From Streptomyces sp. NBC_01717 (GTDB lineage: Bacteria > Actinomycetota > Actinomycetes > Streptomycetales > Streptomycetaceae): a DNA stretch of 64,000 nt. The position numbers and the translations under genes were made by a program. Of the stretch, positions 16,409 through 25,516 are shown piece by piece; position 1 is the first letter of the stretch, and every line of letters begins with the position of its first letter. A model generated the notes under the pieces. The model saw only the letters and a program-made list of their open reading frames with translations, searched no databases and had not been told where the DNA came from. The stretch is taken from assembly GCF_036248255.1 (NCBI RefSeq), contig NZ_CP109178.1:744001-808000 (forward strand), given 5' to 3'.

Positions 16409-19333
16409 GTGCACAGGCTCCCTGCGGCAACCCTCGCCGAGATCTCCGCACTCTCCCGCTGCTCCGTCGTCTTCCTTCCCGCGGATCCCTCCCGTACCGG
16501 CCGGGTCGCCTTCTGGCATCCGGACGGCAGCAGCCCGCCCGATGCACCGGGGACCGTCGGGGCACTGACCGTCGTCGGAGCCGACACCCGCCCGTACGAT
16601 GTGCCGGCGCTGCTGCTGCCGGTGCGGGACGCTCTGCCCGTACTGACCCGTGCGCGGGCCGCGGCCCAGGCCTCGCCCTCGGCCGCATTCTGGGGCGCGG
16701 CCGCCCTCCTCGCCCTGCAACTCGCCGCCCGCGGACTGCTGCTGCCGGGGCTGAGTGCCTCCGACCACGACGAGTGGCGGGCCGGGCCGCTGACCGCCGC
16801 CGACCTCGACCGGATCCGTGACCTCGCGTCTTCCATGCCGCCCACCGCCCATGCCGTGCCGCTCGACGACACCGTGGAGCCCGTGCAGCTGCCGGAGCCG
16901 GAGCGGCTGCTGCGCGCGTTCCTGGACGCGGTGGCCGACGGGCTGCCGCGCACGCCCGCCGCGGTGTTCGCCACCGGAAGCCCGGCCTTCGCCGTCGACG
17001 CGCCGCAGCGCCTGCCCGAGCGCCGGGCCTGGGCCGCCGATGTCGCGGCCGGGCACGACGCGGGTGTGCGGCTCTCGCTGCGAGTCGAAGTCACCGGTCT
17101 GACTCCTGCTCACGAGGACGCCGAGCGAGATGCCCTGCCGTCCTTCCGTGCCGTCCTGCAGATCCATAGCGTCAGCGATCCGACAGTGGTCGCCGACGCC
17201 GCAGACGTCTGGGCGGGCACGGCGCCCACCGCTGCGGGGTTCGGTCCGCGCGCGCGGATGGACGCCCTCCTCGCCCTGCGCCGCGCCGCCCGCGCCTGGC
17301 CACCGCTGACTCCTCTGCTGTCGGCCGCCGTACCGGACTCCGTCGAGCCGGCCGACGAGGAGATCGCCGAACTGCTCGGCCCCGCCGCACGGTCACTCGC
17401 CGCGACCGGGGTCCAGGTGCACTGGCCCAAGGAGCTCGCCCGCACGCTCACCGCACGCGCGGTGATCGGCCCGCCGGACGAAGGGGAAGCCGGGGACGCC
17501 GGCGACGGCGAAGGCCCCCACGACGACCGCGACGGCGAGTCCTCGAACAGACAATCCGCGTCCGACGTCCCGTCGTTCCTGTCGGCCGACGCGCTGCTGG
17601 CGTTCAACTGGTGGTTCGCACTCGGCGACCAGAAGCTCAGCCGCGCCGAACTGGACCGGCTGGCCGAAGCCGGCAGACCCATTGTCCGGCTGCGCAACCA
17701 GTGGGTGCTCATCGACCCTGAAGAGGCGCGCCGCGCCCGCGCGACGCAGGACCGCAAGGTCACTCCGATCGATGCGCTCGGGGCCGTTCTGACCGGTTCC
17801 ACCGAGATCGACGGCAGCCCGGTCGACGTGCAGGCGACCGGCTGGCTGGAGCGACTGCGGGCGCGGGTCGCCGATCCGGAGTCCGGTGCGCAGCAGACGG
17901 TCGGTCAGCCCCCCACGCTCGACGCGACGCTGCGCGACTACCAGCTGCGCGGCCTGAACTGGCTCCACACCATGACCTCGCTCGGCCTCGGCGGCTGTCT
18001 CGCCGACGACATGGGCCTCGGCAAGACCATCACCCTCATCGCACTGCATCTGCACCGTCAGAGCGTCGAGGAGGCCGCCGGACCGACCCTGGTGGTCTGC
18101 CCGACCTCACTGATGGGCAACTGGCAGCGGGAGATCGAGAGGTTCGCACCCGGCACACCGGTGCGTCCCTTCCACGGCGCGTCCCGGAACCTGGACGGCC
18201 TGGTCGACGGCGAGTTCGTCCTCACCACGTACGGCACGATGCGGCTCGACGCGGCGAAGCTCGCCGGGGCCGGTTGGTCCATGGTGGTCGCCGACGAGGC
18301 GCAGCACGTGAAGAACCCGTACTCGGCGACCGCGCAGCAGCTGCGGACGATCGGTGCCCGGGCGCGGGTGGCGCTCACCGGCACCCCCGTGGAGAACAAC
18401 CTGTCCGAGCTGTGGGCGATCCTCGACTGGACGACGCCCGGACTGCTCGGCCGCCTCGGCACGTTCCGTACCCGGTACGCGCGGGCGGTGGAGGGCGGCA
18501 ACGACCCTGCGGCGGCCGAACGGCTGGCAGCCCTGGTGCGGCCGTTCCTGCTGCGGCGGCGCAAGTCCGATCCGGGCATCGCCCCGGAGCTGCCGCCGAA
18601 GACGGAGACCGACCGCGCGGTCTCGCTGACGGCGGAGCAGACCGGTCTGTACGAGGCGGTGGTACGAGAGACCCTGGCCGAGATCTCCGGCGCCGACGGG
18701 TTCGCCCGGCGCGGCCTGGTGATGAAGCTGCTGACGGCGCTGAAGCAGATCTGCAACCACCCTGCGCAGTATCTCAAGGAGGAGCGGCCGCGGATCGCGG
18801 ACCGTTCGGGGAAGCTGGAGCTCCTCGACGAGCTGCTCGACACCATTCTCGCGGAGGACGCGAGCGTGCTCGTGTTCACCCAGTACGTACAGATGGCGCG
18901 GCTGCTCGAACAGCATCTGGCGGCACGCGGGGTACGCACCCAGTTTCTGCACGGTGGTACGCCGATCGCCGAGCGCGAGGCCATGGTGGACCGGTTCCAG
19001 GCGGGCGAGTCCCCGGTCTTCCTGCTGTCGCTGAAAGCGGCCGGTACGGGGCTCAACCTCACCCGGGCGGGCCACGTGGTGCACTTCGACCGCTGGTGGA
19101 ACCCAGCAGTGGAGGCCCAGGCCACCGACCGTGCGTACCGCATCGGGCAGACCCAGCCGGTACAGGTGCACCGGCTGATCACCGAGGGGACGATCGAGGA
19201 CCGGATCGCCGACATGCTGGCCCGCAAGCAGGGCCTCGCGGATGCGGTGCTGGGTTCCGGTGAGACGGCACTGACCGAGCTGACCGATGCGGAACTTGCC
19301 GATCTGGTGCAGCTACGAGGGGGCTCGCGATGA
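16409..19333 (+). CDS. SNF2-family DEAD/DEAH-like helicase/translocase
   Basis: Double-stranded DNA translocase of the SNF2/RapA-like family, 974 aa from GTG at 16409 (GAGGAA upstream). The N-terminal 500 residues form the bacterial SNF2-associated region (LLAFNWWFALGDQKLSRAEL). The ATPase core has ADDMGLGKT (about 535), DEAQ (about 630), ALTGTPVENNLSELWAILD, and in the second lobe TGLNLTRAGHVVHFDRWWNP and ATDRAYRIGQTQPVQVHR. Its stop overlaps the start of the SWIM-protein gene by four bases. The two are often paired in actinobacteria; a role in DNA repair or chromatin-like remodelling is inferred. Confidence 0.95.
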   Translation: MHRLPAATLAEISALSRCSVVFLPADPSRTGRVAFWHPDGSSPPDAPGTVGALTVVGADTRPYDVPALLLPVRDALPVLTRARAAAQASPSAAFWGAAALLALQLAARGLLLPGLSASDHDEWRAGPLTAADLDRIRDLASSMPPTAHAVPLDDTVEPVQLPEPERLLRAFLDAVADGLPRTPAAVFATGSPAFAVDAPQRLPERRAWAADVAAGHDAGVRLSLRVEVTGLTPAHEDAERDALPSFRAVLQIHSVSDPTVVADAADVWAGTAPTAAGFGPRARMDALLALRRAARAWPPLTPLLSAAVPDSVEPADEEIAELLGPAARSLAATGVQVHWPKELARTLTARAVIGPPDEGEAGDAGDGEGPHDDRDGESSNRQSASDVPSFLSADALLAFNWWFALGDQKLSRAELDRLAEAGRPIVRLRNQWVLIDPEEARRARATQDRKVTPIDALGAVLTGSTEIDGSPVDVQATGWLERLRARVADPESGAQQTVGQPPTLDATLRDYQLRGLNWLHTMTSLGLGGCLADDMGLGKTITLIALHLHRQSVEEAAGPTLVVCPTSLMGNWQREIERFAPGTPVRPFHGASRNLDGLVDGEFVLTTYGTMRLDAAKLAGAGWSMVVADEAQHVKNPYSATAQQLRTIGARARVALTGTPVENNLSELWAILDWTTPGLLGRLGTFRTRYARAVEGGNDPAAAERLAALVRPFLLRRRKSDPGIAPELPPKTETDRAVSLTAEQTGLYEAVVRETLAEISGADGFARRGLVMKLLTALKQICNHPAQYLKEERPRIADRSGKLELLDELLDTILAEDASVLVFTQYVQMARLLEQHLAARGVRTQFLHGGTPIAEREAMVDRFQAGESPVFLLSLKAAGTGLNLTRAGHVVHFDRWWNPAVEAQATDRAYRIGQTQPVQVHRLITEGTIEDRIADMLARKQGLADAVLGSGETALTELTDAELADLVQLRGGSR

Positions 19334-20724
19334 GCGACACGTACGAGACCGACGGATACGCGAACCCTGGACACGAGGGCGAGGAGTACGACGGCGACGG
19401 TTACGAGGGGGCGGGGCGATACCCCGCCGCCGTCGGAGCCGAGGTGTCGGCGCCGGGGCAGGAACGTACCTTCGCCGCTCTGCCGCCCGCGCGGGGCCGC
19501 GGTTTCGCCGAGTCCTGGTGGGGCCGTGCCTGGCTGAAGGCCCTGGAAGACACCGCGCTCGACGGCGAACAGGTCAAGAAGGGGCGCCGATTGGCCCGCG
19601 AGGGAAGGGTCGGCGCGGTCTCCGTACGCCCGGGGCGGATCACCGCAGTCGTCCAGGACCGGGACTCGACCCCGTACCGCAGTGATGTCCTGCTCCAGCA
19701 GCTGAGCGAGGAGGACTGGGACCGCTTCCTGGACATGGCGGTCGACCGGGCGGGGCACATCGCCGCGCTCCTCGACCGGGAGATGCCGCCGCATCTGGTG
19801 GAGGACGCGGCGGCGGACGGGGTTGATCTGCTGCCCGGGATCGGCGATCTGGATCCCGAGTGCACCTGCGAGGCGTGGGACCACTGCGCGCACTCCGCCG
19901 CCCTCTGCTACCAGGTGGCGCGGCTGCTGGACCAGGACCCCTTCGTCCTGCTGCTGATGCGGGGGCGTGGCGAACGGCGGGTACTCGACGAACTCCAGGC
20001 GCGGATCACGGCCCGGGCCGCGGAGCGGCAACCTGCGGAGTCCTCCCGCGCGGAGGACCGGCGGGCGCGCGGCGTACGGGCGGACGAGGCATTCGCCGCG
20101 CAGGAGATCCTGCCCCCGCTGCCCGCTCCACCACCGCTGCCCGCCGAGCCGGGCCCCCCGCCGTCGCTGGACACGGGGACCGAACCGGAGCCTGGCCTCG
20201 ACCCGGCCGCTCTGGAAGTGCTGGCGACCGACAGCGCCGTCCGGGCCCACCGGATGCTGGCCGAAGCCCTGTCGGCCGATCACGGACAACAGCCCGTGCA
20301 GGCCGGGTTGACGCCGGACCAGGATGCTGTACGGCTGGTCGCGGACGCCCGTCCCGAGCCGTGGCTCATGACACGGCTGGCCGCCGGGTCGGGGCGGCAG
20401 CGGGCCGAGCTCGACGCCGCGGTGCGGGCCTGGGGGTACGGCGGGACCGCCGCGCTGACCGTGTTCGACGAGGAGTGGACACCGGATCCGGAGTCCCACG
20501 CCCGGGCCCTCACCCGGCTCGACGCGGCGTGGGAGGACGGCGAGCGTCCGCGGCTGCGGGCGGTGCGCAACCGGTGGACCGTGGCGGGCGGCGACGTACA
20601 GCTGCGCTACGGGCGGGACGGGCGCTGGTGGCCGTACCGCAAGGAGCGCGGGCGCTGGATTCCGGCGGGGCCGTCGGACGACGACCCGGCGGCGGCGCTG
20701 TCGGAAGCGCTCGGCATGGGGTAG
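19330..20724 (+). CDS. SWIM zinc-finger protein paired with SNF2 helicase
   Basis: Protein of 464 aa. Near residue 177 it carries the SWIM signature CTCEAWDHCAH, in which CxC and CxH ligate zinc and the element binds DNA or protein partners. The N-terminus contains GRGFAESWWGRAWLKALED, typical of the SNF2-linked SWIM family; a Pro-rich stretch near 260-285 separates it from a C-terminal domain ending in RWIPAGPSDDDP. ATGA overlap with the helicase gene implies equal expression and probably complex formation. Confidence 0.93.
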   Translation: MSDTYETDGYANPGHEGEEYDGDGYEGAGRYPAAVGAEVSAPGQERTFAALPPARGRGFAESWWGRAWLKALEDTALDGEQVKKGRRLAREGRVGAVSVRPGRITAVVQDRDSTPYRSDVLLQQLSEEDWDRFLDMAVDRAGHIAALLDREMPPHLVEDAAADGVDLLPGIGDLDPECTCEAWDHCAHSAALCYQVARLLDQDPFVLLLMRGRGERRVLDELQARITARAAERQPAESSRAEDRRARGVRADEAFAAQEILPPLPAPPPLPAEPGPPPSLDTGTEPEPGLDPAALEVLATDSAVRAHRMLAEALSADHGQQPVQAGLTPDQDAVRLVADARPEPWLMTRLAAGSGRQRAELDAAVRAWGYGGTAALTVFDEEWTPDPESHARALTRLDAAWEDGERPRLRAVRNRWTVAGGDVQLRYGRDGRWWPYRKERGRWIPAGPSDDDPAAALSEALGMG

Positions 20725-20911
20725 CCGCCCGCCGGTGGCCCCGCCCCACCGGACACCGCACCCCACTCCCCCAACTCCCTTGCACCCCACCGATTTTCGG
20801 CCGCATGCCATCTTCCGCCAGCCACGCCGCGGTCGTACGGTGGGGCGCGCGAGACGCTCGGCCGTACATCGGACAACGCATTCCGGTCAACGGACAAGAG
20901 GGAGTCACGGA

Positions 20912-22402
20912 GTGTCGGGGGAATCGGAAACCACACTGCTGCGCGATGCCGTCGGGCTGCGCGAAGTTCTCTTCCAGAGCATCACGGCGATGGCGCCCGC
21001 CGCCGCCATCGCCGCGTCCATCCCGTCCGGGGCCGCGTTCGCCGGCGGCAGTCTGCCGCTCTCCGTGCTGGTGGCGCTGGTGGCCTGTCTGTTCACCGCG
21101 TCGTGCGTCGCGGAGCTGGCCCGCCACCTGCCGGCGGCGGGTTCGGTCGCCACGTACTCCGCACAGGGCCTGCACCCGGCCGTCGGCTTCCTGGTGGGCT
21201 GGGGCTATGTCTTCGTCGAGGCGCTGGTGCCCGCGCTGCTGCTGCTCCAGCTCGGGTTCACGACAGCGGGCACCCTGCACCAGGAGTGGTCGTCGTACCC
21301 GGCGGACCTGTGGTGGCCGTGGTCGCTGCTGGGTGCGGTCGTCATCGCGCTCGCCGGCTACTTCGGCGTTCGGGCATCCGCCCGCTTCGGGACCGTACTC
21401 GGCATCTTCGAGGTGCTGGTCTTCGTCGCCTTCGCGGTGATGCTGATCGGACAGGCCGGCTCGGACAACACCCTGTCGGTGTTCGGCACGTCGCACACCG
21501 CGGACGGCTTCGACGGCATCAACGGGATCTTCGCGGGCTCCGTCTACACCGTGCTGGCGTTCGCGGGCTTCGAGGCGGCGGCGCCACTCGCCGAGGAGAC
21601 GAAGAACCCACGGCGCACGATGCGCCGGGCGGTGCTCGGCGCCGCGCTGTCCATCGGCCTGGTGTACGTCCTCACCACATACGCGATGTCCGTCTACTTC
21701 GGGCCGGACAAATTCTCCGGATTCGGCGCTTCGGGGGCGGCGTCATGGGAAGGCGTGGCCCGTGCCTCGTTCGGGCTGTTCTGGGTACTGCTCTTCCTCG
21801 CCGTCGTCAACTCGACCGTGGCCAACGCCAACGCGTGCGCGAACGTGTCGACGCGTACGGCCTTCGCACTGGGGCGCATCGGAGTGTTCCCGCAGGCGTT
21901 CGCCAGGCTCCATCCACGCCGCCGCTCCCCCGTCACCGGAGTGGCCGCGCAGTTCGTGATCGCGGTCGGAGCGACGCTCGGGCTCGGCTTCGGCTATGAC
22001 CCGGTGACCGCGTTCGTGCTGCTGGCCACCATTATCGTGACCGTGATCATCGGTGTGTACATCGTCGTGAACCTCGCCTGCGCCGGGTACTTCCTGCGCC
22101 GGCGCCGCGACGCGTTCAACCCCATGCTCCATCTCCTCTTCCCGGTGCTGGGCATCGCGGCGTTCGTGCCGGCGCTGCTGACGGCCGCCGGAATCCCGGT
22201 CTTCGACTTCGTCTCGGAGCTCAGTGCCCCGGTCTCGTACGCCGGTCCGGTGGTCGGCATCTGGATGCTCATCGGTATCGGTGTGCTGGTGGTGCTGGTG
22301 CGCAGACATCCGGAGCGGGTGGCACAGACTGGTCGGATCCATCTGGACGAGGCCGCCCCGGAGGCCGTCGTCGACATCGAGGCAGGAGCAGAACAGCGAT
22401 GA
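20912..22402 (+). CDS. APC-family amino acid/amine permease
   Basis: Amino acid-polyamine-organocation transporter, 496 aa, with about 12 to 14 hydrophobic helices. The N-terminal TM1 region (VLFQSITAMAPAAAIAASIP) and GFEAAAPLAEETKNPRRTMRRA are classical family features. The GTG start at 20912 follows GGAGTCACGG; the open frame upstream is not conserved. Its stop overlaps the start of the acetamidase/formamidase gene, so it probably imports an amide or amine that the enzyme hydrolyses. Confidence 0.93.
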   Translation: MSGESETTLLRDAVGLREVLFQSITAMAPAAAIAASIPSGAAFAGGSLPLSVLVALVACLFTASCVAELARHLPAAGSVATYSAQGLHPAVGFLVGWGYVFVEALVPALLLLQLGFTTAGTLHQEWSSYPADLWWPWSLLGAVVIALAGYFGVRASARFGTVLGIFEVLVFVAFAVMLIGQAGSDNTLSVFGTSHTADGFDGINGIFAGSVYTVLAFAGFEAAAPLAEETKNPRRTMRRAVLGAALSIGLVYVLTTYAMSVYFGPDKFSGFGASGAASWEGVARASFGLFWVLLFLAVVNSTVANANACANVSTRTAFALGRIGVFPQAFARLHPRRRSPVTGVAAQFVIAVGATLGLGFGYDPVTAFVLLATIIVTVIIGVYIVVNLACAGYFLRRRRDAFNPMLHLLFPVLGIAAFVPALLTAAGIPVFDFVSELSAPVSYAGPVVGIWMLIGIGVLVVLVRRHPERVAQTGRIHLDEAAPEAVVDIEAGAEQR

Positions 22403-23415
22403 GCGACCCACGGATCCTGACGGTTCGCCCCAAGGAGGGCGAGTACGCATGGACCTTCGGCGGTGCCGCGCCGGTGGCCCGGATCGAGCCCGGAACCTTC
22501 CTCGATGTGTACACGGAGGACTGCTTCGCGGGCCGGGTGCGCTCCGAGAAGGACCTGGTCTCCGCCGTCTGCGAGTTCCCGTTCCTCAACCCGCAGACGG
22601 GTCCTTTCCATGTCGTGGGGGCGGAGCCGGGCGACACCGTCGCGGTCCACTTCGTTTCGATCGAACCGGCCAGGGATTGGGCGGCGTCCACGACCGTGCC
22701 GCTGTTCGGCGCCCTCACCTCCACCCATACGACCGCTTCGCTGCAGGCCCCGCTGCCCGAGGTGGTCTGGATGTGGCAGCTCGACCGGGCCCGCCGCACC
22801 TGTCTCTTCAGCGCCCGCGACAGCGACATCCAGGTGGAGCTGCCGATGGATCCGATGCACGGCACGGTCGGGGTGGCTCCGGCCAATCTGGAGGTGCGTT
22901 CCGCGCTGGTGCCGGACGCGCACGGCGGAAACATGGACACGCCCGAGATGCGGGCCGGCGTCACCTGCTATCTGGGGGTCAATGTCGAAGGTGCGCTGTT
23001 GAGTCTCGGCGATGGCCATGCCCGGCAGGGTGAGGGCGAGACGTGTGGGGTCGCGGTGGAGTGCGCGATGAACACGGTGGTGCTGGTCGAGCTGCTGAAG
23101 GGTGTCGCGACGCCGTGGCCGCGGATCGAGTCGGACACCCATCTGATCTCCACCGGCTCCGCCCGCCCCCTCGAAGACGCCTTCCGTATTTCACAGTTGG
23201 ACCTGGTGCAGTGGCTGGCACGCGACTACGGGCTCTCCGAGCTCGATGCGTACCAGCTGATCAGCCAGGCCGGCGAAGCTCCGTTGGCGAATGTCTGCGA
23301 CACCAACTACACCTGTGTGGCGAAGATCCGCAAGAATTGGCTGCCTGCGGGCGATCCTCATCGTGGGCTGCACCGTCATCTGCGGGAGACTGCCGCCCTA
23401 CTGCCCACCGCTTGA
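22399..23415 (+). CDS. Acetamidase/formamidase family protein
   Basis: Amide hydrolase of the FmdA/AmdA family, 338 aa, which releases ammonia from short amides. Visible features are HVVGAEPGDTVAVHF, PDAHGGNMDTPEM (conserved metal-binding region of the family), LSLGDGHARQGEGE and VNVEGALL. It is translationally coupled to the permease (ATGA) and followed after 22 bp by a Tat-exported amidase, so all three may form an operon. The substrate is inferred only from the family. Confidence 0.92.
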   Translation: MSDPRILTVRPKEGEYAWTFGGAAPVARIEPGTFLDVYTEDCFAGRVRSEKDLVSAVCEFPFLNPQTGPFHVVGAEPGDTVAVHFVSIEPARDWAASTTVPLFGALTSTHTTASLQAPLPEVVWMWQLDRARRTCLFSARDSDIQVELPMDPMHGTVGVAPANLEVRSALVPDAHGGNMDTPEMRAGVTCYLGVNVEGALLSLGDGHARQGEGETCGVAVECAMNTVVLVELLKGVATPWPRIESDTHLISTGSARPLEDAFRISQLDLVQWLARDYGLSELDAYQLISQAGEAPLANVCDTNYTCVAKIRKNWLPAGDPHRGLHRHLRETAALLPTA

Positions 23416-23437
23416 TCCCGCCCCCACAGGAGCGTTC

Positions 23438-24031
23438 ATGCACCGCAGAAGGATCCTTCAAGGCGCCGCGGCGACGGCAGCCGCCGCTCTGCTCCCGGCC
23501 TCCACCCGCGCCATGGCCTCGTCCACGGCGGGCTCCACCGACTATCCGCTCGCACACTGGACGCCCGCCTCCGCCGTCAACTACACGGCCTCGATGCGCC
23601 CTTCGGCGTATCCGGTGCAGTACGTGATCATCCATGTCACGCAGGAGATGTTCTCGGACGCGATCGGGATCTTCCAGAATCCGGCGAAACAAGTGTCCGC
23701 CCACTATGTGGTGCGTTCGGCCGACGGGTACGTCGCGCAGTGCGTCCGGGAACAGGACATCGCCTGGCACGCGGGAAATTGGGACTACAACACCCGCAGT
23801 GTCGGCATCGAGCACGAGGGCTGGGTGGACCAGCCGGCGTACTTCACCAACGCCCTGTACGAGCAGTCGGCGCTGCTGACCGCGTCGGTCTGTGACCGCT
23901 ACGGCATCCCCAAGGACCGTGAGCACATCCTCGGACACGCCGAGGTACCGGGCACCGATCACACCGATCCCGGACCCAACTGGGACTGGGTGCGCTACAT
24001 CCGCCTCGTCAACCTCTTCAGCGCCGGCTGA
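23438..24031 (+). CDS. Tat-exported N-acetylmuramoyl-L-alanine amidase (Amidase_2)
   Basis: Peptidoglycan amidase, 197 aa. A twin-arginine signal opens the protein (MHRRRILQGAAATAAAALLP), probably cleaved after STRA. The amidase_2/PGRP fold follows with VQYVIIHVTQ (first zinc His), SAHYVVRSADGYVAQ, AWHAG, and GHAEVPGTDHTDPGPNWDW (second His and the zinc Cys/Asp site, here Asp). ATG at 23438 follows CACAGGAGCG. It lacks a separate cell-wall-binding domain. Confidence 0.93.
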   Translation: MHRRRILQGAAATAAAALLPASTRAMASSTAGSTDYPLAHWTPASAVNYTASMRPSAYPVQYVIIHVTQEMFSDAIGIFQNPAKQVSAHYVVRSADGYVAQCVREQDIAWHAGNWDYNTRSVGIEHEGWVDQPAYFTNALYEQSALLTASVCDRYGIPKDREHILGHAEVPGTDHTDPGPNWDWVRYIRLVNLFSAG

Positions 24032-24130
24032 ACCGAAGTCCCGTGTGACTACTCTCCGCACCGAGGTTGTCGCAGAGCCCGGCTGCGACGACGATGGGGG
24101 TGCACGACATCCCTTGGACGGGAGGGTGAG

Positions 24131-25381
24131 TTGACTGACCCCTGGGTAGCCCTGACCGCCGATACGGACGTCGTCGAACGGCTCGGCGAACTGCGTCACG
24201 CACACGAGGTGTTCACCACCGCGGGCCGGCTGGAGCTGCCGGTACGATCCGTGGTCGGCGAGTCGTGGCGGCGTTCCGCCCGGGCCCGGGTCAGTCCGGA
24301 CGGTGCGGCCCAGGTGGAGCTGGGCGCGGACGAGCTCGGACCGTACCGGGAGGGACATCCGCTGGCCCGCGCCATGCCGGTGATCCGTGAACTGATGAGT
24401 GCGTACGCCACCGACGGAGAGCATCTCCTCGCGGTGTGCGACGCGCACGGCAGGCTGCTCTGGGTCGAAGGACACGAGACGACGCGGCGGCGCGCGGGGC
24501 GGATGAACTTCGTGGAGGGTGCCCGCTGGTCCGAGTCCGTGGCGGGGACGAACGCACCGGGGACGGCGATCGCGGTGGACCGGCCGGTGCAGGTGTTCGC
24601 CGCCGAGCACTTCCTGCGTCCAGTGCAGCAGTGGACCTGCGCCGCGGCGCCACTCCACGATCCGCGCACAGGGCGGGTGCTGGGCGCCGTCGACATCACC
24701 GGTGGAAACGGGCTCGCGCACCCGCACAGTCTGGCGTTCGTCCAGGCGGTGGCGCGCGCGGCCGAGTCCCAGCTCGCTCTGCTCGCGCCCTCGCCCGCGC
24801 GGGAGTCCGTACAGCTCAGCGCGCTCGGCCGGGACGAGGCACTGCTCGTCGCGGGCGGCCGCAAGATCCAGCTCAGCAGGCGGCACAGCGAGATACTGGT
24901 GACGCTGGCCCGCCATCCGGAGGGCCTGGGCGGCGACGAACTTCTCATCGAGCTGTACGAGGACGAGTCGGTGACCCCGGTGACGCTGCGGGCCGAACTC
25001 TCCCGGCTGCGAAGGCTCCTCGGCCCCGAACTGCTGCTCTCCCGCCCGTACCGGTTCGCCGCCCCGGTCGACGCCGACTTCGACAACGTGGCGCGCAGGC
25101 TCGCGTCCGGTGCGGTGGCGGCGGCGCTCAGCGCGTACGCGGGGCCGTTGCTGCCCGGTTCACAGGCTCCGTCCGTCGCCCGGCTGCGGCGCCGACTCGA
25201 CGATCAGCTGCGGGCCTCGCTGATCGCGCGGGGTGACCCGGGACTGCTGGCGGACTGGGCGTACAGCCCGTGGGGCGAGGAAGACCTCCCGGTGTGGCAG
25301 GCGCTGGCCGCGGCAGCTCCGCCCGGGCAGCGGCCGGCGCTGCTGGCCAGGGCGCGTGAGCTCGACGCCGAACAGCGGTAG
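24131..25381 (+). CDS. GAF-domain transcriptional regulator (AcoR-like without AAA domain)
   Basis: Regulator of 416 aa, starting with TTG at 24131 after GGGAGGGTGAG. The N-terminal region resembles the sensor part of AcoR-type activators (VVGESWRRSARARV, a GAF domain with LLAVCDAHGRLLWVEGHE and WSESVAGTNAPGTAI). The sigma-54 AAA domain is absent. Instead there is a region with a helix-turn-helix character (RRHSEILVTLARHPEGLGGDEL to LRAELSRLRRLLG). It is adjacent to, and probably controls, the aldehyde dehydrogenase; the regulators of ExaC/AcoD genes often lie next to them. Confidence 0.88.
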   Translation: MTDPWVALTADTDVVERLGELRHAHEVFTTAGRLELPVRSVVGESWRRSARARVSPDGAAQVELGADELGPYREGHPLARAMPVIRELMSAYATDGEHLLAVCDAHGRLLWVEGHETTRRRAGRMNFVEGARWSESVAGTNAPGTAIAVDRPVQVFAAEHFLRPVQQWTCAAAPLHDPRTGRVLGAVDITGGNGLAHPHSLAFVQAVARAAESQLALLAPSPARESVQLSALGRDEALLVAGGRKIQLSRRHSEILVTLARHPEGLGGDELLIELYEDESVTPVTLRAELSRLRRLLGPELLLSRPYRFAAPVDADFDNVARRLASGAVAAALSAYAGPLLPGSQAPSVARLRRRLDDQLRASLIARGDPGLLADWAYSPWGEEDLPVWQALAAAAPPGQRPALLARARELDAEQR

Positions 25382-25428
25382 AACTGCCCGGCCGAACGGG
25401 CCGGTGCCGCGGCGCCCCGCACGACCGC

Positions 25429-25453
25429 GCGCAACGGGCTTGCAACGTTGCGC
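25429..25453. promoter_or_regulatory. Nested dyad in the aldehyde dehydrogenase promoter
   Basis: GCGCAAC (25429-25435) and GTTGCGC (25447-25453) form an inverted repeat. Inside it lies a second palindrome, GCAACGTTGC (25442-25451). It sits between the GAF-regulator gene and the aldehyde dehydrogenase, about 65 bp before the latter's ATG, a typical activator/operator position. Confidence 0.5.
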
Positions 25454-25516
25454 TGCCTAGCCTCGCGCCGAGGGCCGTCCAACGGCGGGCGGCACCGGAT
25501 CCGGGAGGCCACAGAG

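Noticed and set aside
18058..20811. Minus-strand open frame of 917 codons across the SNF2 and SWIM genes
   Set aside because: It is antisense to two well-conserved genes; its translation is Arg/Gln/Pro-rich with no family features, a usual shadow of high-GC coding DNA.
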